37,209 nucleotides of DNA from Bauldia sp. (GCA_020849325.1 JADLGL010000057.1:1-37209), one strand, 5' to 3'; shown: positions 9,146 through 17,647, counted from the stretch's first letter. The notes: generated by a model from the sequence alone, not told the origin. Numbers and translations are program-made.

Positions 9146-11278
9146 GTGATCTATGCAATTATTGTGGCTGGCCTGATCGCCGTGGGTTACGGCGTCTGGG
9201 CCACCCGCTCCGTGCTTGCGGCAGACGCGGGCAATGCGCGCATGCAGGAGATCGCAGGGGCGATCCAGGAAGGCGCGCGGGCGTATCTGACCCGCCAGTA
9301 CACGACGATCGCGATCGTCGGCATTCTCATCTTCGCTCTCGGCTTCTGGCTCCTCGGCTGGCGCGTCGCGCTCGGCTTCGCCATCGGCGCGGCGCTCTCG
9401 GGCGTCGCCGGCTTCATCGGCATGACCATCTCGGTGCGCGCCAATGTCCGCACCGCACAGGCCGCCTCGCGGAGCCTTGCCTCGGGCCTGTCGGTGGCGT
9501 TCCGCGCCGGGTCGATCACCGGCATGTACGTCGCCGGTCTCGCCCTCCTCGGCGTTGCGGTCTACTTCTGGGTCCTCACCGGCCCGATGGGCCTCGAATA
9601 CACCGACCGCGAAGTCATCGATTCGCTGGTCGCCCTCAGCTTCGGCGCCTCGCTGATCTCGATCTTCGCCCGTCTCGGCGGCGGCATCTTCACCAAGGGT
9701 GCGGACGTCGGCGGCGACATGGTGGGCAAGGTCGAGGCCGGCATTCCGGAGGACGATCCCCGCAACCCCGCCACGATCGCCGACAATGTCGGCGACAATG
9801 TCGGCGACTGCGCCGGCATGGCGGCCGACCTCTTCGAGACGTCGGTGGTGACGACCGTCGCCACCATGGTTCTCGCGGCCATCCTTCTGCCGGTCGAGTG
9901 GCGGGATGAAGGCATGCTGCTCCCGCTCGCCATCGGCGGCGTCTGCATCATCACCTCGATCGTCGGCGCGTTCTTCGTCCGCCTGTCGGCGAACAACAAC
10001 ATCATGGGCGCCCTCTACAAGGGACTGATCGCCACCGGCGTCCTGTCGCTGATCGGCCTGATCCCGGCGCTCCTGGCCGTGTTCGGCGGCCTCGGCGACG
10101 AGATCGTCGTCGCGGGCAAGACCTTCACGCCGATGACGCTCTTCTGGTGCGGCGTGATCGGCCTTGCGATCACCGGCCTCATCGTCGTCATCACCGAATA
10201 CTACACCGGCACCAACCGGCGTCCGGTGAACTCGATCGCCGAAGCCTCGGTCACCGGCCACGGCACCAACGTCATCCAGGGCCTCGCCGTCTCGCTCGAG
10301 TCGACGGCGCTGCCGGCGATCGTGATCATCGCGGGCATCCTCGCGACCTTCAATCTCGCCGGCCTCTTCGGCATCGCGGTCGCGGTCACCACCATGCTCG
10401 CGCTGTCGGGCATGATCGTCGCCCTCGACGCCTTCGGCCCGGTCACCGACAATGCCGGCGGCATCGCCGAAATGTCGGGTCTGCCGAAGGAAGTCCGCCA
10501 CAACACCGACGCGCTCGACGCCGTCGGCAACACGACGAAGGCCGTCACCAAGGGCTACGCGATCGGCTCGGCCGGCCTCGGCGCCCTCGTGCTCTTCGCC
10601 GCCTATACGCAGGATCTCAACTTCTTCTCGTCGACGGCCGAACCGGGCTCGATCTTCGAGGGGCTCGGCCCGATCGCCTTCTCGCTGGCCGACCCCTACG
10701 TCGTCGCCGGCCTCCTCTTCGGCGGCCTCCTGCCGTTCCTCTTCGGCGGCATGTCGATGACCGCCGTCGGCCGCGCGGCCCAGTCGGTGGTCGTCGAGGT
10801 CCGGCGGCAGTTCAAGGCGAAGCCGGGCATCATGGCCGGCACCGAGCGGCCGGATTACGGACGCGCGGTCGACATGCTCACGCGGGCAGCGATCCGGGAA
10901 ATGATCATCCCGTCGCTGCTGCCGGTGCTGTCGCCGATCATCGTCTTCTTCGTCATCCGCTGGATCGGCGGCCCGGCCGCGGGCTTCGCCGCCCTCGGCG
11001 CCATGCTCGTCGGCGTCATCATCACCGGCCTCTTCGTCGCCATCTCGATGACCGCCGGCGGCGGCGCGTGGGACAACGCCAAGAAATCCTTCGAGGACGG
11101 CTTCACCGACAGCCACGGCGTGAAGCACTTCAAGGGCTCGGACGCCCACAAGGCCTCCGTGACGGGCGACACCGTCGGCGACCCCTACAAGGACACCGCC
11201 GGTCCTGCCGTGAACCCGATGATCAAGATCACCAACATCGTGGCGCTCCTCCTCCTCGCTGTGCTCGCGCACGGCTAG
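9146..11278 (+). CDS. hppA: K+-independent H+-translocating membrane pyrophosphatase
   Basis: A 710-residue integral membrane pump with about 16 hydrophobic helices that couples PPi hydrolysis to proton export. The PPi/Mg site [19 protein letters not shown] (from about residue 187), [19 protein letters not shown] and the C-terminal [18 protein letters not shown] are intact. The motif GNTTKAVT at 461-468 has Lys465 and Thr468, the pair that in this family marks K+-independent enzymes (K+-dependent ones have Ala). Start choice: GAGGGGGTGA (9131-9140) is a near-perfect Shine-Dalgarno 5 nt before the GTG at 9146. A GTG at 9137 lies inside that Shine-Dalgarno sequence and is less likely. It ends at a shared terminator facing bamE. 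Confidence 0.95.
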   Translation: MIYAIIVAGLIAVGYGVWATRSVLAADAGNARMQEIAGAIQEGARAYLTRQYTTIAIVGILIFALGFWLLGWRVALGFAIGAALSGVAGFIGMTISVRANVRTAQAASRSLASGLSVAFRAGSITGMYVAGLALLGVAVYFWVLTGPMGLEYTDREVIDSLVALSFGASLISIFARLGGGIFTKGADVGGDMVGKVEAGIPEDDPRNPATIADNVGDNVGDCAGMAADLFETSVVTTVATMVLAAILLPVEWRDEGMLLPLAIGGVCIITSIVGAFFVRLSANNNIMGALYKGLIATGVLSLIGLIPALLAVFGGLGDEIVVAGKTFTPMTLFWCGVIGLAITGLIVVITEYYTGTNRRPVNSIAEASVTGHGTNVIQGLAVSLESTALPAIVIIAGILATFNLAGLFGIAVAVTTMLALSGMIVALDAFGPVTDNAGGIAEMSGLPKEVRHNTDALDAVGNTTKAVTKGYAIGSAGLGALVLFAAYTQDLNFFSSTAEPGSIFEGLGPIAFSLADPYVVAGLLFGGLLPFLFGGMSMTAVGRAAQSVVVEVRRQFKAKPGIMAGTERPDYGRAVDMLTRAAIREMIIPSLLPVLSPIIVFFVIRWIGGPAAGFAALGAMLVGVIITGLFVAISMTAGGGAWDNAKKSFEDGFTDSHGVKHFKGSDAHKASVTGDTVGDPYKDTAGPAVNPMIKITNIVALLLLAVLAHG

Positions 11279-11304
11279 GCGGATCGGAGGCGGAAACGCA
11301 ACCA

Positions 11305-11366
11305 CCCCTTGGACCGCCCCTTGCGGGGAGGTCGAACCGGCGCTGCGCCGGTTCGGGAGGGGGTAG
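11305..11366. repeat. Rhizobiales-type intergenic palindromic element
   Basis: A perfect palindrome, GAACCGGCG / CGCCGGTTC with a 3-nt loop (11334-11354), is flanked by CCCCTTGCGGGGAGG on the left and GGGAGGGGG on the right. This arrangement matches a small GC-rich intergenic palindrome that I recall as common in rhizobial genomes. It lies between the convergent hppA and bamE genes, just before the terminator. The family assignment is from memory, not from a search. Confidence 0.55.
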
Positions 11367-11403
11367 GACGCGCGGCATGCGCCTGCCTCGAGGCCCAAGA
11401 ATC

Positions 11404-11434
11404 AAAAGGCCCCGCTCGATGAGCGGGGCCTTTT
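11404..11434. terminator. Bidirectional terminator between hppA and bamE
   Basis: AAAAGGCCCCGCTC (11404-11417), loop GAT, then GAGCGGGGCCTTTT (11421-11434). The perfect 10-bp GC stem has an A-tract on one side and a T-tract on the other, so it can end transcripts from both strands: hppA from the left and bamE from the right. Confidence 0.9.
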
Positions 11435-11476
11435 GCATTTCGCGTCTGGTGGAAAGGCGGTGCTGCCCGACGGGCG

Positions 11477-11941
11477 CTATCCGCCGAAGAGACCGCGGAA
11501 CATCTGCTGGAGGAACGACATGTCCTCGCCGCCGGTGGGCGTCGTCCGCGTGAGGAAATCGAAGATCTGGCCGTCCTGGAGGCCGTAGTCGGCGATCTGC
11601 GTGACGCGGCCATTGCGGTCGAAATAGACCGCGAGGATGCGCTGGTCGACGATCCGCGAGTTGACGAACTGCACCGCCCGCGCCCGCGTCTGGCTGATGT
11701 AGTAGAAGACCTCGCCGCCGAACTCCGCCGTGGTCGACGGCGTGCCGAGCGCGATCAGCACCTGCTCGCGGCTCGAGCCGACCGGCACCTGCTGCAGCGC
11801 CGTTTCCGACAGGATGTAGCCGTGCTGGGTCACCTGACCGACGCCGCCGCCACCGCCGCCCGCGCAGCCGGCGAGGGCGAGAGCCGCCGCGCCTGCCAGG
11901 AACCATGCCGTCGGGCGTCGGAGAGAGGCAGTCGGCAGCAT
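11477..11941 (-). CDS. bamE: Outer-membrane assembly lipoprotein BamE (SmpA/OmlA family)
   Basis: A 154-residue lipoprotein of the BAM complex that inserts beta-barrel proteins. Residues 1-26 form a lipoprotein signal ending in the lipobox LAGC with Cys26; a glycine-rich linker follows. The SmpA/OmlA domain shows GYILSETALQQVPVGSSREQV, LGTPSTT and GEVFYYIS, ending in a YFDRNGRV strand. I chose the ATG at 11941 because GGAG precedes it by 6 nt and the signal peptide then begins normally; an ATG at 11968 would add nine residues without a ribosome site. It is single and divergent from the next gene. Confidence 0.92.
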   Translation of the reverse strand: MLPTASLRRPTAWFLAGAAALALAGCAGGGGGGVGQVTQHGYILSETALQQVPVGSSREQVLIALGTPSTTAEFGGEVFYYISQTRARAVQFVNSRIVDQRILAVYFDRNGRVTQIADYGLQDGQIFDFLTRTTPTGGEDMSFLQQMFRGLFGG

Positions 11942-12043
11942 GGTTAACTCCGGTGCGATTGTTGGCATTCTCCCTAGCCTGCGCTAGGGCTCGACGCAAC
12001 GCTTGGCGGCCGCCTCGGTCCGCCCCATATTCGGGCCAGACCC

Positions 12044-12589
12044 ATGCTTTCGCGCCTGTTCGGACGATCCCGCACCAACGCTGCCGGCGACACGCTCTAC
12101 CGGGCGATTGTGGCGCAGGCGCGCCTGCCGCGCCTCTATCGCGACTGGGGCGTGCCCGACACGGTGGATGGCCGCTTCGAGATGATCGTCCTCCATCTCG
12201 TGCTCCTGTTCCGCCGGCTCGGCCGGGACGGTGAAGCGGGGCAGGCGCTGGCGCAGCCGGTGTTCGACACTTTTCTCGCCGACATGGACCAGCAGCTCCG
12301 CGAGATGGGTGTCGGCGATCTCGGCGTGCCGAAGCGCATGAAGAAGATGGGCGAGAGTTTCTACGGCCGCCTCGCGTCGTACGGCTCGTACCTCGCCGCC
12401 GACGATCGCGCTGGCCTCCGCGAGGCGCTGGAGCGGAACCTCTTCCCGGACGGCGGCGCGCTGCCGCTGGAGCCGCTCGCGGCCTACGCGCTGTCGGCAT
12501 CCCTCGCTTTGTCGCGGCAGACGACGAAGGCGCTCGAGGCCGGCACCGTCGTGTTCCCCGATCCCGCCGCAACCGCCGTGCCCGCCTGA
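12044..12589 (+). CDS. Ubiquinol-cytochrome c chaperone family protein (CBP3-like)
   Basis: A 181-residue protein of the family related to mitochondrial Cbp3/UQCC1, linked to assembly of the cytochrome bc1 complex. Seen: LYRAIVAQARLPRLYRDWGVPDTVDGRFEM..., FDTFLADMDQQLREMGVGDLGVPKRMKKMGESFYGR and ALERNLFP, all family hallmarks. The TGA stop overlaps the ATG of the next gene (TGATG), so the two are co-translated. This pair upstream of plsX is standard in Rhizobiales. The function in bacteria is inferred from the eukaryotic family. Confidence 0.88.
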   Translation: MLSRLFGRSRTNAAGDTLYRAIVAQARLPRLYRDWGVPDTVDGRFEMIVLHLVLLFRRLGRDGEAGQALAQPVFDTFLADMDQQLREMGVGDLGVPKRMKKMGESFYGRLASYGSYLAADDRAGLREALERNLFPDGGALPLEPLAAYALSASLALSRQTTKALEAGTVVFPDPAATAVPA

Positions 12590-13119
12590 TGGCCGACCAC
12601 AATCCCTTCAGCCGGCACGTCGCGATCTCGGCGATTTCTCCGACCGGCAGCGAACGCGAGATCGTCGCGACCGATTCGGAGCGCGCTGCGATCGTCGCCG
12701 ATTTCGGCCTCGTCGAACTGCGCTCGCTGGTCGGAAAACTCGACCTCCGCCGCTCCGGCGACCTCGTCACCATCGACGGCCGCCTCGAGGCCGAGGCGGT
12801 GCAGAGCTGCGTCGTCAGCCTCCAGCCCGTGGTGCAGCGGATCGACCTCGCCTTCACGCGGCGCCTCCTCCGCGGCCAGCCGGCCGAGCCGTCGACCGTC
12901 GCGGAGACGGTGGAGATCGGCGAGGAGGACCCGCCGGATCTCTTCGCCGGTGATTCGGTCGACGTCGGGCTCGTCCTCCTCGAGGAGTTCGCGCTGGCGC
13001 TCGATCCCTATCCGCGCGCGCCCGGCGTCGAGTTCACGGTGCCCGAGGAAGCAGAGGTCGACGAGCCGGTTTCGCCGTTCGCCGTCCTGAAATCGCTCGG
13101 CAAACCGGACGCGACGTGA
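12589..13119 (+). CDS. YceD/DUF177 family protein
   Basis: A 176-residue protein of the YceD (DUF177) family, associated with 23S rRNA accumulation and often encoded next to rpmF and plsX. The conserved C-terminal half is seen as QSCVVSLQPVVQRIDLAFTRR and DSVDVGLVLLEEFALALDPYPRAPG. The usual family cysteine motif is reduced to a single Cys in QSCVVSL. The start overlaps the preceding stop by one base. No rpmF follows; plsX begins 113 bp downstream. Confidence 0.85.
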   Translation: MADHNPFSRHVAISAISPTGSEREIVATDSERAAIVADFGLVELRSLVGKLDLRRSGDLVTIDGRLEAEAVQSCVVSLQPVVQRIDLAFTRRLLRGQPAEPSTVAETVEIGEEDPPDLFAGDSVDVGLVLLEEFALALDPYPRAPGVEFTVPEEAEVDEPVSPFAVLKSLGKPDAT

Positions 13120-13232
13120 CTGGACCCTCATGGTGACCGGTTGTAAGCGTGTCGCGCGTTTAGCGACGCCGGCGCCACCGCGTCGGCCTCTCGCGCTGCC
13201 ATCGGCATTCCCAGCCGCCTGGCCGGAGTTGC

Positions 13233-14300
13233 ATGGCTGACACCGTAACCATTTCCGTCGATGCGATGGGCGGGGACCATGGTCCCTCAGTCACGATTGC
13301 GGGCTCCGCCGCCGCTCTCGCGCGAATCCCGGATTTGCGCTTCCATTTCTTCGGCGATGAGGCGGTCGTGGCGCCCGCGCTCGCCGCCCACGCCGACCTC
13401 GCGCGCGTGTCCGAGGTCCATCACTGCGACGTCGCCGTCAACATGGCGGAGAAGCCGAGCCAGGCGCTCCGCCGGGGCCGCTGGAAGTCCGGCATGTGGC
13501 GGACGATCGAGGCGGTGAAGAAGGGTGACGCGGACGTTGCCGTGTCGGCCGGGAACACCGGCGCGCTGATGGTGATGTCGCACTTCTGCCTGCGTACCAT
13601 GCCGGGCATCAAGCGGCCGGCGCTCGCCGGCGTCTGGCCGACGCTTACCGGCGAGTGCATCGTTCTCGATCTCGGCGCGTCGATCGGCGCCGATGCGAAG
13701 GAGCTCGTCGACTACGCCATCCTCGGCAGCGCGATGGCGAGGGCGCTCTCCGACAAGGAGCGGCCGAAGGTCGGGCTCCTCAACATCGGCGTCGAGGAGA
13801 TCAAGGGCCTCGAAGAGGTCCGCGAGGCCGGCCGGCTGCTGCGCGAGGCAAACCCGCCGCACATCGACTATGTCGGCTTCATCGAAGGCGACGACCTCGG
13901 CAAGGGCGTGGTGGACGTCGCCGTCACCGAGGGATTCGCCGGCAACATCGCGCTCAAGACGGCCGAGGGCACGGCGCGGCAGATCGCCGAGTACCTCCGC
14001 CAGGAGATGAGCCGCACTTTGCCGGCCCGCCTGGGCTACCTCCTCGCGAAGGGCGCGTTCGCGACGCTCCGCGAAAAACTCGATCCCAACCGCGTCAACG
14101 GAGCCATCATGCTCGGCCTCAACGGCATCGTCATCAAGAGCCACGGCGGCGCCAAGGTCGACGGCTTCTGCAGCGCGCTGCTGCGCGGCCATGCGATGGT
14201 GAAGAACGGCGTCGTGGCCAAGATCAGGCAGGACCACGCCTACATGCACCCGGAAGGCGCTGCCGCTGGAAACGCCGCCGACGCCGTGGGCGCCGTCTAG
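13233..14300 (+). CDS. plsX: Phosphate acyltransferase PlsX
   Basis: A 355-residue peripheral enzyme that makes acyl-phosphate from acyl-ACP for phosphatidic acid synthesis. The N-terminus [13 protein letters not shown] is diagnostic. Also seen: [55 protein letters not shown] and [15 protein letters not shown] (here [16 protein letters not shown]). The ATG at 13233 has GGAG a few bases upstream. fabH starts 1 bp after the stop. The 113-bp gap before plsX (13120-13232) contains no gene; it is the likely promoter region, but no clear -35/-10 stands out. Confidence 0.96.
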   Translation: MADTVTISVDAMGGDHGPSVTIAGSAAALARIPDLRFHFFGDEAVVAPALAAHADLARVSEVHHCDVAVNMAEKPSQALRRGRWKSGMWRTIEAVKKGDADVAVSAGNTGALMVMSHFCLRTMPGIKRPALAGVWPTLTGECIVLDLGASIGADAKELVDYAILGSAMARALSDKERPKVGLLNIGVEEIKGLEEVREAGRLLREANPPHIDYVGFIEGDDLGKGVVDVAVTEGFAGNIALKTAEGTARQIAEYLRQEMSRTLPARLGYLLAKGAFATLREKLDPNRVNGAIMLGLNGIVIKSHGGAKVDGFCSALLRGHAMVKNGVVAKIRQDHAYMHPEGAAAGNAADAVGAV

Positions 14301-14301
14301 C

Positions 14302-15270
14302 ATGGCCCGTTCCGTCGTCGTCGGCTCGGGCAGCTACCTTCCGGCCAGGATCCTCACCAATGACGATCTCGCGCGGATGGTCGACACCTCGGACGAGTGG
14401 ATCGTCCAGCGCACAGGCATCCGCCAGCGCCACATCGCGGCCGAGGGCGAATTCACGTCCGACCTTGCGACGCACGCCGCGCGCCGTGCCCTCGAAAACG
14501 CCCGCCTGACCCCGGACGACATCGATCTCGTGATCGTCGCCACCACGACGCCGGACCAGACGTTCCCGGCGACCGCCGTCGCCGTGCAGACCAAGCTCGG
14601 CATGACGCACGGCGCCGCCTTCGACATCCAGGCCGTCTGCTCCGGCTTCGTCTTCGGCTTGACGACGGCCGATTCGATGCTGAAGGCGGGGCTCGCCCGC
14701 CGCGCTCTCGTGATCGGCGCGGAGACGATGTCGCGCCTCCTCGACTGGACCGACCGCACCACCTGCGTCCTCTTCGGCGACGGCGCCGGCGCGGTCGTCC
14801 TGGCGCGGGAGGAGGGGGACGACCCCAACGCCTCCGGCATCCTCGCCGCGCGGCTCCGTTCCGACGGCCGCCACCAGGACAAGCTCTACGCCGATGGCGG
14901 CCCGTCCTCGACCGGCACCGTCGGCCACCTCCGCATGGAGGGGAAGGAAGTGTTCCGCCACGCCGTCGGCATGATCACCGACGTCATCGAGGATTCGTTC
15001 GCGCTCACCGGCATGTCGGCCGCGACCATCGACTGGTTCGTGCCGCATCAGGCCAACATCCGCATCATCGACGCGAGCGCGAAGAAGCTCGGCATAGCGG
15101 ATGAGAAGGTGGTGCGTACCGTGGCGCTGCACGGCAACACCTCGGCCGCTTCGATCCCGCTCGCGCTTTCGGTCGCGGTCTCCGACGGCCGCATCAGGAA
15201 GGGCGATGTCGTGCTTCTCGAGGCAATGGGCGGCGGCTTCACCTGGGGCGCGGTGCTCCTGCGCTGGTAG
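14302..15270 (+). CDS. fabH: 3-oxoacyl-ACP synthase III
   Basis: A 322-residue condensing enzyme that starts fatty acid elongation from acetyl-CoA and malonyl-ACP. The triad is complete: Cys113 in DIQAVCSGF, His249 in [10 protein letters not shown] and Asn279 in HGNTSAAS. The N-terminus [13 protein letters not shown] and the segment [16 protein letters not shown] are typical. It is adjacent to plsX and almost certainly in one transcript. Its usual position next to ihfA in alphaproteobacteria is kept, with a 145-bp gap. Confidence 0.96.
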   Translation: MARSVVVGSGSYLPARILTNDDLARMVDTSDEWIVQRTGIRQRHIAAEGEFTSDLATHAARRALENARLTPDDIDLVIVATTTPDQTFPATAVAVQTKLGMTHGAAFDIQAVCSGFVFGLTTADSMLKAGLARRALVIGAETMSRLLDWTDRTTCVLFGDGAGAVVLAREEGDDPNASGILAARLRSDGRHQDKLYADGGPSSTGTVGHLRMEGKEVFRHAVGMITDVIEDSFALTGMSAATIDWFVPHQANIRIIDASAKKLGIADEKVVRTVALHGNTSAASIPLALSVAVSDGRIRKGDVVLLEAMGGGFTWGAVLLRW

Positions 15271-15313
15271 CGCGATTTTCGCCTAAATCTCATGCGCTTG
15301 GCGGCGGATCGTG

Positions 15314-15342
15314 TTGACCGTCCCAAAATGGATGAATAGGGT
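15314..15342 (+). promoter_or_regulatory. Candidate sigma70 promoter for ihfA
   Basis: TTGACC at 15314-15319 is followed by a 17-bp spacer and TAGGGT at 15337-15342. The -35 is strong and the -10 weak. It is placed about 70 bp before the ihfA start, in a locally AT-richer stretch of the fabH-ihfA gap. This is an inspection-level call. Confidence 0.35.
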
Positions 15343-15415
15343 CTTCCCCGATGGGCGGGCGGCCATTTCTTGCCGCGTCGTCCGGTGTACGGGTCACCGG
15401 CGGGGCGAGGGGACG

Positions 15416-15742
15416 ATGGGCGGCAAGACGATCACGCGTGCCGATCTTTGTGAGGCCGTCTACAAGCGCGTGGGCCTGTCGCGCACCGAGTCCGCGGCGC
15501 TCGTCGAGACCGTGCTCGGCCAGATCGGGGACTGTGTGGTCCGCGGCGAGGCCGTCAAACTGTCCTCTTTCGGCACGTTCATGGTTCGCCCGAAGGGCAA
15601 GCGCATCGGCCGCAACCCGAAGACCGGCGAGGAAGTGCCGATCTCGCCGCGCCGCGTCCTCGTCTTCAAGGCCAGCAACGTCCTGAAGCAGCGCATCAAT
15701 GGTGGCCTTGCCAACGGCAACGGCGCCCACGGCGAGGACTGA
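15416..15742 (+). CDS. ihfA: Integration host factor subunit alpha
   Basis: A 108-residue DNA-bending protein of the HU/IHF family. The N-terminus [15 protein letters not shown], then [19 protein letters not shown], the beta-arm [29 protein letters not shown] and the intercalating-proline region IGRNPKTG are all recognisable. The acidic low-complexity tail [14 protein letters not shown] is usual for this order. I begin at the ATG at 15416, preceded by GAGGGG; the frame opens earlier but with no family similarity. merR follows after 8 bp, so the two are likely co-transcribed. Confidence 0.93.
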   Translation: MGGKTITRADLCEAVYKRVGLSRTESAALVETVLGQIGDCVVRGEAVKLSSFGTFMVRPKGKRIGRNPKTGEEVPISPRRVLVFKASNVLKQRINGGLANGNGAHGED

Positions 15743-15750
15743 CCGGGCCG

Positions 15751-16377
15751 ATGGACGAGCCGGGCGACAGACCCCGCGAAACCCGCCGAGAGGACAAGGC
15801 GCCCGACGCCTTCCGGACGATCTCCGAGGTCGCCGAAGACCTCGATCTGCCGCAGCACGTGCTCCGCTTCTGGGAGACGCGCTTCAGCCAGATCCGCCCG
15901 CTCAAGCGCGGCGGCGGCCGGCGCTATTACCGCCCCCAGGACGTGGAGCTGCTCCGCGGCATACGCCATCTCCTCTACGGCGAGGGCTACACGATCCGCG
16001 GCGTCCAGCGCATCCTGAAGGAGCAGGGGCTGCGGGCCGTCATCGGCTCGGCACAGGGCGTTCCCGTCGGCCCGCTGCCGGCCGAGTTCGACGCTGGCGG
16101 CGATGAGGAAGATGCCGGCGCCGTGGCGCTCGACGAGGCGTCGATCCGCGGCAGGAGCCCGGCCGTGCACCTTGCCGACGAGGAGGACGAGGAAGCGGTT
16201 GCCCTCGCGCACCACCTCTTCCGCGGCGACGATCCGAACCGGCCCGAACCCTCCGGCCACCACGCAGCAGCCCCGGTCCACGCCGGAAACGGCCTGTCGT
16301 TCGACGACGTCCGCCGCCTTGAAACGACGCTCGCCGACCTCCTCGAATGCAAGCGGCTCCTCGACGCGGCGCGGTAG
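15751..16377 (+). CDS. MerR family transcriptional regulator
   Basis: A 208-residue protein. Residues about 20-85 form a MerR winged helix: [46 protein letters not shown] and [20 protein letters not shown]. The rest is acidic and weakly conserved, with no metal-binding cysteines, so a metal or oxidant sensor is not indicated. This ihfA-merR pair is a fixed feature of many alphaproteobacterial genomes, but the effector and targets are unknown to me. The start at 15751 is the only one that gives a compact N-terminus. Confidence 0.85.
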   Translation: MDEPGDRPRETRREDKAPDAFRTISEVAEDLDLPQHVLRFWETRFSQIRPLKRGGGRRYYRPQDVELLRGIRHLLYGEGYTIRGVQRILKEQGLRAVIGSAQGVPVGPLPAEFDAGGDEEDAGAVALDEASIRGRSPAVHLADEEDEEAVALAHHLFRGDDPNRPEPSGHHAAAPVHAGNGLSFDDVRRLETTLADLLECKRLLDAAR

Positions 16378-16430
16378 AGCACGATCCGAAGAAGTGGATG
16401 CCGGTTCTTCGACGAAGGCCATGCTCCATC
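16377..16430. repeat. Copy of a ubiquitous Rhizobiales intergenic palindrome
   Basis: Directly after the merR stop comes AGCACGATCCGAAGAAGTGG, then CCGGTTCTTCG and ATGCTC-CATCAAAAC. This matches, with some drift, the interspersed motif GAGCATGATCCGAAAAGTGG...CCGGTTTTCGG...ATCATGCTC found many times in rhizobial chromosomes. Identification is from memory of the consensus. It supports the Rhizobiales assignment. Confidence 0.6.
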
Positions 16431-16432
16431 AA

Positions 16433-16497
16433 AACAGGCGACGAGCGTTATCCGGCTCGAACGGATCACGCTCTGGCGTCTCGGGTGGTCGCCTGTT
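16433..16497. repeat. Long inverted repeat between merR and tRNA-Pro
   Basis: AACAGGCGAC (16433-16442) and GTCGCCTGTT (16488-16497) are perfect 10-bp arms. Inside them GAGCG pairs with CGCTC and ATCCG with CGGAT, giving a long imperfect hairpin. There is no strong T-run, so it is probably part of the neighbouring palindromic element rather than a clean terminator. Confidence 0.5.
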
Positions 16498-16519
16498 CTG
16501 AAATCGCTATCGGGGGAAT

Positions 16520-16596
16520 TGGTCGGAGCGAGAGGATTTGAACCTCCGGCCCCCTGCACCCCATGCAGGTGCGCTACCAGGCTGCGCCACGCTCCG
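16520..16596 (-). tRNA. tRNA-Pro (anticodon GGG)
   Basis: On the minus strand the 77 nt begin CGGAGCG and end CGCTCCG-A-CCA, so the acceptor stem is perfect and CCA is encoded (complement of 16520-16522). The D arm is GCGCAGCCTGGTAGCGC. The anticodon stem CCTGC/GCAGG encloses the loop ATGGGGT with anticodon GGG, reading CCC and CCU. The T loop is the canonical GGTTCAAATCC. No structural fault is seen. Confidence 0.96.
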
Positions 16597-16716
16597 ACTG
16601 CGGTTCTCCTAAGGGTTTCGGTAGCCGCGGTCTAGTAGGACGTGTTGCCCACATCGGTCCGCTGGAGGCTACGTGCATGAGAACTGCGCAACGCCGCCTG
16701 TTGAGGACGTCGGGAG

Positions 16717-17349
16717 CTAACCGGTGGGTTGGTCACCACCATTGATCGCCGACGCGAGTTGCTGGTCGATCAAGCGCGCGACCAGAGCGTGGAGTCGCGA
16801 GAGATCGAGGCTGCCCTCTGCAGCGGTCCTGTCGCCCTCGCGTAGTGCCTCGACGTATTCGGCTCTGTTCTGTACCCTTAGTAGTTCTGGAAGAATAACT
16901 GTACCCGGCAAAATTCCGCCAGATAACACACAGAGGACAAAGTAAGCCGCTGCCCTTGCTGTACGCCCGTTGCCGTTGATGAACGGATGAATGTGGTTGA
17001 CGCGCCAGAGCACGAAGGTTGCGACAGCCACCGGGTCGGTGTTGTGCAGTCGCATGTTCACGGTGTTGACGAAGTCTTCCATCAACGCAGGGACCCGGTA
17101 GTGGTCCGGCGGGGTGTAGGTACCGACCGTTACGGGGCAGGGGCGGTACTCGCCGGCTGCCACGTGCAGGCATGCGATGGCTTGGAAGTTCAGCGCCTTG
17201 AGGAGTGTCTGAGACAGAAATGGTCGCCCCACTTGAAGTGAGGCGACCACCATGGATCGAATGAAGTCGTACTGGCGATTGCCATTGCCGACCTCCAATT
17301 CGCGATATGCGTCGTGCTGCTCGCTGTTAGTGATCTCGAAGAGGATCAA
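16717..17349 (-). CDS. Fic-domain protein
   Basis: A 210-residue soluble protein of the Fic/Doc fold, a family that typically AMPylates target hydroxyls. The active motif HPFINGNGRTAR spans 121-132, with catalytic His121 and the anion-binding GNGRTAR. The acidic residue usual at position 5 (Asp/Glu, Mg2+ ligand) is Asn125 here, which occurs in some relatives. No [ST]xxxE[GN] inhibitory motif is visible in this chain. It starts with TTG at 17349, in a TTGA overlap with the stop of the 66-residue gene upstream, so the two are translationally coupled. GC is lower than in surrounding genes, which suggests transfer. The role could be a toxin or a housekeeping modifier; the target is unknown. The 120 bp between it and the tRNA hold nothing I recognise. 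Confidence 0.85.
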   Translation of the reverse strand: MILFEITNSEQHDAYRELEVGNGNRQYDFIRSMVVASLQVGRPFLSQTLLKALNFQAIACLHVAAGEYRPCPVTVGTYTPPDHYRVPALMEDFVNTVNMRLHNTDPVAVATFVLWRVNHIHPFINGNGRTARAAAYFVLCVLSGGILPGTVILPELLRVQNRAEYVEALREGDRTAAEGSLDLSRLHALVARLIDQQLASAINGGDQPTG

Positions 17350-17546
17350 GCGTGATGTGCCCTCGCACCGTCCTCTTGTTCGTCAATGATTTCGGCCACT
17401 CGATCACGAGAAACAGCGTCATCGTCGCCGATCATTCCCATAACGAACGATACGCGTTGCCGACGCAACTCCTCCTTTGTCGGACCTCTCTCCGCCGCTC
17501 GCTTCAGCGCCGAAATTAACGATGCCTTTGTCTGGAGTTCTGGCAT
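17346..17546 (-). CDS. Small protein coupled to Fic, putative antitoxin
   Basis: A 66-residue protein, MPELQTKASLISALKRAAER... ending EQEDGARAHHA, probably two or three helices. The core RRQRVSFVMGMIGDD followed by VSRDRVAEII resembles small proteins encoded before Fic genes. Class I Fic antitoxins carry SxxxE[GN]; here the aligned segment is SFVMGM, with Gly in place of Glu, so canonical Glu-based inhibition is not supported. The ATG at 17546 has AGGAGG 8 nt upstream, a strong ribosome site; an upstream extension of 23 residues lacks one. The stop overlaps the Fic start. The antitoxin role is inferred from position. Confidence 0.7.
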   Translation of the reverse strand: MPELQTKASLISALKRAAERGPTKEELRRQRVSFVMGMIGDDDAVSRDRVAEIIDEQEDGARAHHA

Positions 17547-17631
17547 GTTCTTGTCCTCCTGTATGGCTTCGCATCCTGTCTCCGCAGGATTCGGCGACGC
17601 CCGCCCGAGGTACATATCGGTCTGCCGGCTT

Positions 17632-17647
17632 TTAATGTCACGTTAAC
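17632..17647. promoter_or_regulatory. Perfect CtrA-type box upstream of the Fic cassette
   Basis: TTAA (17632-17635), seven bases, then TTAAC (17643-17647) match the full consensus TTAA-N7-TTAAC of the cell-cycle regulator CtrA. It lies 86-101 bp before the start of the small gene and past the stop of the DUF883-like gene, in an intergenic space (17547-17733). AT-rich 9-mers with this spacing are rare by chance in such GC-rich DNA. Binding is untested. Confidence 0.45.

Noticed and set aside
11334-11354. hppA terminator at the GAACCGGCG palindrome
   Set aside because: No T-run follows; the AAAA/TTTT-flanked hairpin at 11404 is a far better terminator.
8837-11398. An 853-codon open frame antisense to hppA
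   Set aside because: Its translation is a charged, repetitive Arg/Asp/Glu/Gly string typical of antisense frames in GC-rich DNA, while hppA on the other strand has every family motif.
16770-16860. Class III inhibitory motif at the Fic C-terminus (TAAEG at residues 175-179)
   Set aside because: The spacing is TxxE, one residue short of [ST]xxxE[GN], so it is not the known inhibitory motif.
16520-17640. tRNA-Pro as the attachment site of an island carrying Fic
   Set aside because: The Fic cassette lies on the 5' side of the tRNA, whereas integration normally uses the 3' end; no integrase and no repeat of the tRNA 3' end were found.
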